From JASGIT01 sp047601665 (GTDB lineage Bacteria > Pseudomonadota > Gammaproteobacteria > Burkholderiales > Burkholderiaceae_C): a stretch of DNA of 64,000 bases. The stretch spans positions 1,674,001 through 1,738,000 of the forward strand of contig JASGIT010000001.1 of NCBI GenBank assembly GCA_047601665.1, given 5' to 3'. The position numbers were made by a program, and so were the translations under genes. Positions 61,339-64,000 of this stretch are shown here, one piece after another. The notes beneath the pieces were generated by a model, which was given only the letters and a program-made list of their open reading frames with translations, ran no database searches and was not told where the DNA came from. Position 1 is the stretch's first letter. Each line of letters begins with the position of its first letter.

Positions 61339-61991
61339 AATTCTTTTCTGCATCCACACGGCTGACCTGCATGTTGCTGGCCTCCGCGGCCCTGGGCGGC
61401 GCGCTCACGGCCTGCGTGCCCCTGGTGGTGGGCGGCGCGGTGGGCACCGCCATGGTGTCCGTGGACCGGCGCACCTCGGGCACGCAGCTGGAGGACGAGC
61501 GCATCGAGCTGCGCGCCTCCAACAACATCAGCGCGCAGCTGGGCGACTCCGCCCACGTCAACGTGACGAGCTGGAACCGCCAGGTGCTGCTGACCGGCGA
61601 GGTCGCCACTGCCACCGATCGCGGCAAGCTCGACCAGATCGCGCAAGGCGTGGAAAACGTGCGCGGCGTGGTGAACGAGACCGTGGTGGCCCCGCCCTCG
61701 TCGTTCACGCAGCGCTCCAACGACACCTACATCACCAGCAAGGTGAAGGCCAGCATCGTGGACGCGAAAGACCTGACCAGCAGCGCCTTCAAGGTGGTGA
61801 CCGAGCGCGGCGTGGTCTACCTGATGGGCCGCGTGACGCAGCGCGAAGCCACGCGCGCCACCGAGATCGCGCGCGGCGTGGGCGGCGTGACCAAGGTGGT
61901 GCGGGTGTTCGAGGTCATTTCGGAAGACGAACTCAAGCGCGGCTTCGCCGACCCGCAGCAGCCCGCGCCCGTGGTGCGCGACGCGCAGTAA
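61335..61991 (+). CDS. DolP-like BON-domain lipoprotein
   Basis: A 218-residue outer-membrane lipoprotein. The lipobox is ALTAC with Cys27. Two BON domains follow (about residues 67-130 and 140-200; VNVTSWNRQVLLTGEVAT and FKVVTERGVVYLMGRVTQ). E. coli DolP (YraP) is an envelope-integrity factor. It overlaps the DiaA-like stop by 4 bases. Confidence 0.92.
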   Translation: MKFFSASTRLTCMLLASAALGGALTACVPLVVGGAVGTAMVSVDRRTSGTQLEDERIELRASNNISAQLGDSAHVNVTSWNRQVLLTGEVATATDRGKLDQIAQGVENVRGVVNETVVAPPSSFTQRSNDTYITSKVKASIVDAKDLTSSAFKVVTERGVVYLMGRVTQREATRATEIARGVGGVTKVVRVFEVISEDELKRGFADPQQPAPVVRDAQ

Positions 61992-62016
61992 GCCGCACTG
62001 CCACTTCGCCAAACCG

Positions 62017-63153
62017 TCAAACGATGGCGAAGTGCTCGGTGCCCGCGGACAGGTCGGGGCTCTTGGCGCGCTGGCTGTTCAGCTTGATCTGCAGGCGCAG
62101 GTCGTTGAGCGAGTCGGCGTTGCGCAGCGCGTCCTCGTAGGTGATGGCGTGGGCCTCGAACAGGTCGAACAGCGACTGGTCGAAGGTCTGCATCCCCAGG
62201 TTGCGGCTCTTCTTCATGATCTCCTTGATCTCGGCCACCTCGCCCTTGAAGATCAGGTCGGAGATCAGCGGCGTATTCAGCAGCACCTCCACGGCGGCGG
62301 TGCGGCCCTTGCTGTCCTGCTTCGGGATCAGGCGCTGCGAGATCATGGCGCGCAGGTTCAGCGACAGGTCCATGAGCAGCTGCGTGCGCCGCTCCTCGGG
62401 GAAGAAGTTGATGATGCGGTCCAGCGCCTGGTTGGCCGAGTTGGCGTGCAGCGTGGCCAGGCACAGGTGGCCGGTTTCGGCGAACGCCACGGCGTGCTCC
62501 ATGGTCTCGCGGTCGCGGATCTCGCCCATCAGGATCACGTCGGGCGCCTGGCGCAGCGTGTTCTTCAGCGCGGCCTCCCAGCTGTCGGTGTCCAGCCCCA
62601 CCTCGCGCTGCGTCACCACGCAGTTCTTGTGCGGGTGCACGAATTCGATCGGGTCTTCCACGGTGATGATGTGGCCGAACGAGTTCTCGTTGCGCCAGTC
62701 CACCATGGCCGCCAGCGTGGTCGATTTGCCCGAGCCCGTGGCGCCCACCAGGATGCACAGGCCGCGCTTGGTCATGGCCACGTCCTTCAGCACCTGCGGC
62801 ACGCCCAGCCCGTCGATGGTGGGCAGCGTGAGCGGAATCGTGCGCAGCACCATGCCCACGCGCCCCTGCTGGATGAAGGCGTTGACGCGAAAGCGCCCTA
62901 TGCCCGCGGGCGAGATGGCGAAGTTGCACTCCTTGGTGCGCTCGAAGTCGGCCACCTGCCGGTCGCTCATGATGGAGCGCGCCAGCGTCATGGTGTGCGC
63001 GGGCGTGAGCGGCTGGGGCGACACCTTGGTCACCTTGCCGTCCACCTTGATCGCGGGCGGAAACTCGGCGGTGAGGAACAGGTCGCTGCCGTTGCGGCTG
63101 ACCATGAGTTTCAGCAGGTCGTTGATGAATTTGCTGGCCTGATCGCGTTCCAT
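62017..63153 (-). CDS. pilU: Twitching motility ATPase PilU
   Basis: A 378-residue retraction ATPase of the type IV pilus. Walker A GATGSGKST (137-145), the Asp box and FVHPHKNCVVTQREVG, Walker B DVILMGEIRDRETM and the His box GHLCLATLHANSA are present. The order next to pilT and the sequence (KFINDLLKLMVSRNGSDLFL) mark it as PilU. It starts 11 bases after pilT. Confidence 0.95.
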   Translation of the reverse strand: MERDQASKFINDLLKLMVSRNGSDLFLTAEFPPAIKVDGKVTKVSPQPLTPAHTMTLARSIMSDRQVADFERTKECNFAISPAGIGRFRVNAFIQQGRVGMVLRTIPLTLPTIDGLGVPQVLKDVAMTKRGLCILVGATGSGKSTTLAAMVDWRNENSFGHIITVEDPIEFVHPHKNCVVTQREVGLDTDSWEAALKNTLRQAPDVILMGEIRDRETMEHAVAFAETGHLCLATLHANSANQALDRIINFFPEERRTQLLMDLSLNLRAMISQRLIPKQDSKGRTAAVEVLLNTPLISDLIFKGEVAEIKEIMKKSRNLGMQTFDQSLFDLFEAHAITYEDALRNADSLNDLRLQIKLNSQRAKSPDLSAGTEHFAIV

Positions 63154-63164
63154 GTGAATGTCTC

Positions 63165-64000
63165 CTAACCCGGGAAATTCTCGGGCGTCTTGGCCTTGCC
63201 GCGCGCCTCGGCGGCGCTGATGACGTTGCGGCGCACCAGGTCGGTCAGGTTCTGGTCCAGCGTCTGCATACCCACGTTCTGGCTGGTCTGGATGGTGGAG
63301 TACATCTGCGCCACCTTGCCTTCGCGGATCAGGTTGCGGATGGCGCTGGTGCCCAGCATGATCTCGTGCGCCGCCACGCGGCCCGAGCCGTCCTTGGTCT
63401 TGCACAGCGTCTGCGAGATCACGGCCTGCAGCGACTCGGACAGCATCGCGCGCACCATCTCTTTCTCTTCGGCGGGGAACACGTCGATGATCCGGTCGAT
63501 GGTCTTGGCCGCGCTGCTGGTGTGCAGGGTGCCGAACACCAGGTGACCGGTTTCGGCGGCGGTCATGGCCAGGCGGATGGTCTCCAGGTCGCGCATTTCA
63601 CCGACCAGGATCGCGTCCGGGTCTTCGCGCAGGGCGGACTTGAGCGCGGCGGCGAAGCTCAGCGTCATCGGCCCCACCTCGCGCTGGTTGATGAGGCATT
63701 TCTTCGACTCGTGCACGAACTCGATCGGGTCTTCCACCGTGAGCACGTGGCCGTATTCGGTCTCGTTCAGGTGGTTGATCATGGCCGCGAGCGTGGTGGA
63801 CTTGCCCGAGCCCGTCGGCCCCGTCACCAGCACCAGCCCGCGCGGCTTGAGCGCGAGGTCGCCGAAGATCTTGGGCGCGTTCAATTGCTCCAGCGTGAGG
63901 ATCTTGCTCGGAATGGTGCGGAACACCGCCGCCGCGCCCCGGTTCTGGTTGAAGGCGTTGACGCGGAAGCGCGACAGCCCCTCGATCTCGAACGAGAAGT
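63165..64000 (-). CDS. pilT: Twitching motility ATPase PilT (partial)
   Basis: The C-terminal about 277 residues; the gene continues past the window end. FEIEGLSRFRVNAFNQNRG, Walker A GPTGSGKSTTLAAM, the Asp box FVHESKKCLINQREVG and GTLHTSSAAKTIDRIID are PilT hallmarks. It retracts type IV pili. Confidence 0.96.
   Translation of the reverse strand, partial: FSFEIEGLSRFRVNAFNQNRGAAAVFRTIPSKILTLEQLNAPKIFGDLALKPRGLVLVTGPTGSGKSTTLAAMINHLNETEYGHVLTVEDPIEFVHESKKCLINQREVGPMTLSFAAALKSALREDPDAILVGEMRDLETIRLAMTAAETGHLVFGTLHTSSAAKTIDRIIDVFPAEEKEMVRAMLSESLQAVISQTLCKTKDGSGRVAAHEIMLGTSAIRNLIREGKVAQMYSTIQTSQNVGMQTLDQNLTDLVRRNVISAAEARGKAKTPENFPG

Overview
The window looks like a chromosomal segment of a Comamonadaceae betaproteobacterium (Acidovorax/Alicycliphilus/Diaphorobacter-like). 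The reasons are the high GC content, the housekeeping gene order, and short interspersed repeats of a type I associate with that family (for example GCGCTGGCAGCTAT at 2045 and 59361). It is built as conserved chromosome, a large integrated mobile element, then conserved chromosome again. No rRNA operon and no CRISPR array were seen.

Left chromosome (1-6450): the 3' end of rpoC, a LemA-like membrane protein, rsmB, a DUF4390 protein, and an NtrY/NtrX-like two-component pair, mostly with overlapping start and stop codons. A tRNA-Phe gene follows.

Mobile element (about 6431-54038, 47.6 kb): an integrative and conjugative element (ICE) sits at the 3' end of tRNA-Phe, bounded by imperfect repeats of the tRNA end. 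It has a P4-type tyrosine integrase at the left, a HigBA-like toxin-antitoxin pair, and a maintenance block (ParB-like protein, DUF2958, DUF736, YozE-like and DUF2285 proteins). Next come an AlpA-like HTH protein, RepA with iteron-like repeats, ParA with a ribbon-helix-helix partner, DUF2840, TraF and a VirD2-type relaxase. The right half holds a TraR-like LysR regulator, an EexN-like lipoprotein, the TraG coupling protein and a complete trbBCDEJLFGI mating apparatus. This backbone matches the Tn4371 ICE family.

ICE cargo is in two places. Between relaxase and traG is an iron/siderophore module: an ECF sigma factor, a FecR-like sensor, a TonB-dependent receptor, two small membrane proteins, a PepSY-type protein and a Fur-family regulator. 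Two matching promoter-like sites suggest that the sigma factor drives fecR and the receptor. A PIN toxin-antitoxin pair lies inside this module on the other strand. Between trb and the right end is a defence-like region: an AbiEi/AbiEii pair, then a DUF5131-TcmP-TcmP cassette behind a LexA-like box (first tcmP frameshifted in a G6 tract), then an NA37-like gene, a RelA/SpoT-domain gene and a decayed SIR2-like gene.

Right chromosome (54047-64000): ridA is interrupted at codon 12 by an IS66-family element (54128-56705) with an exact 8-bp target duplication. After it come a YegD-like Hsp70, panE, rsmI and yraN with overlapping divergent start codons, a DiaA/GmhA-like SIS protein, a DolP-like BON lipoprotein, pilU, and a pilT that runs off the window.
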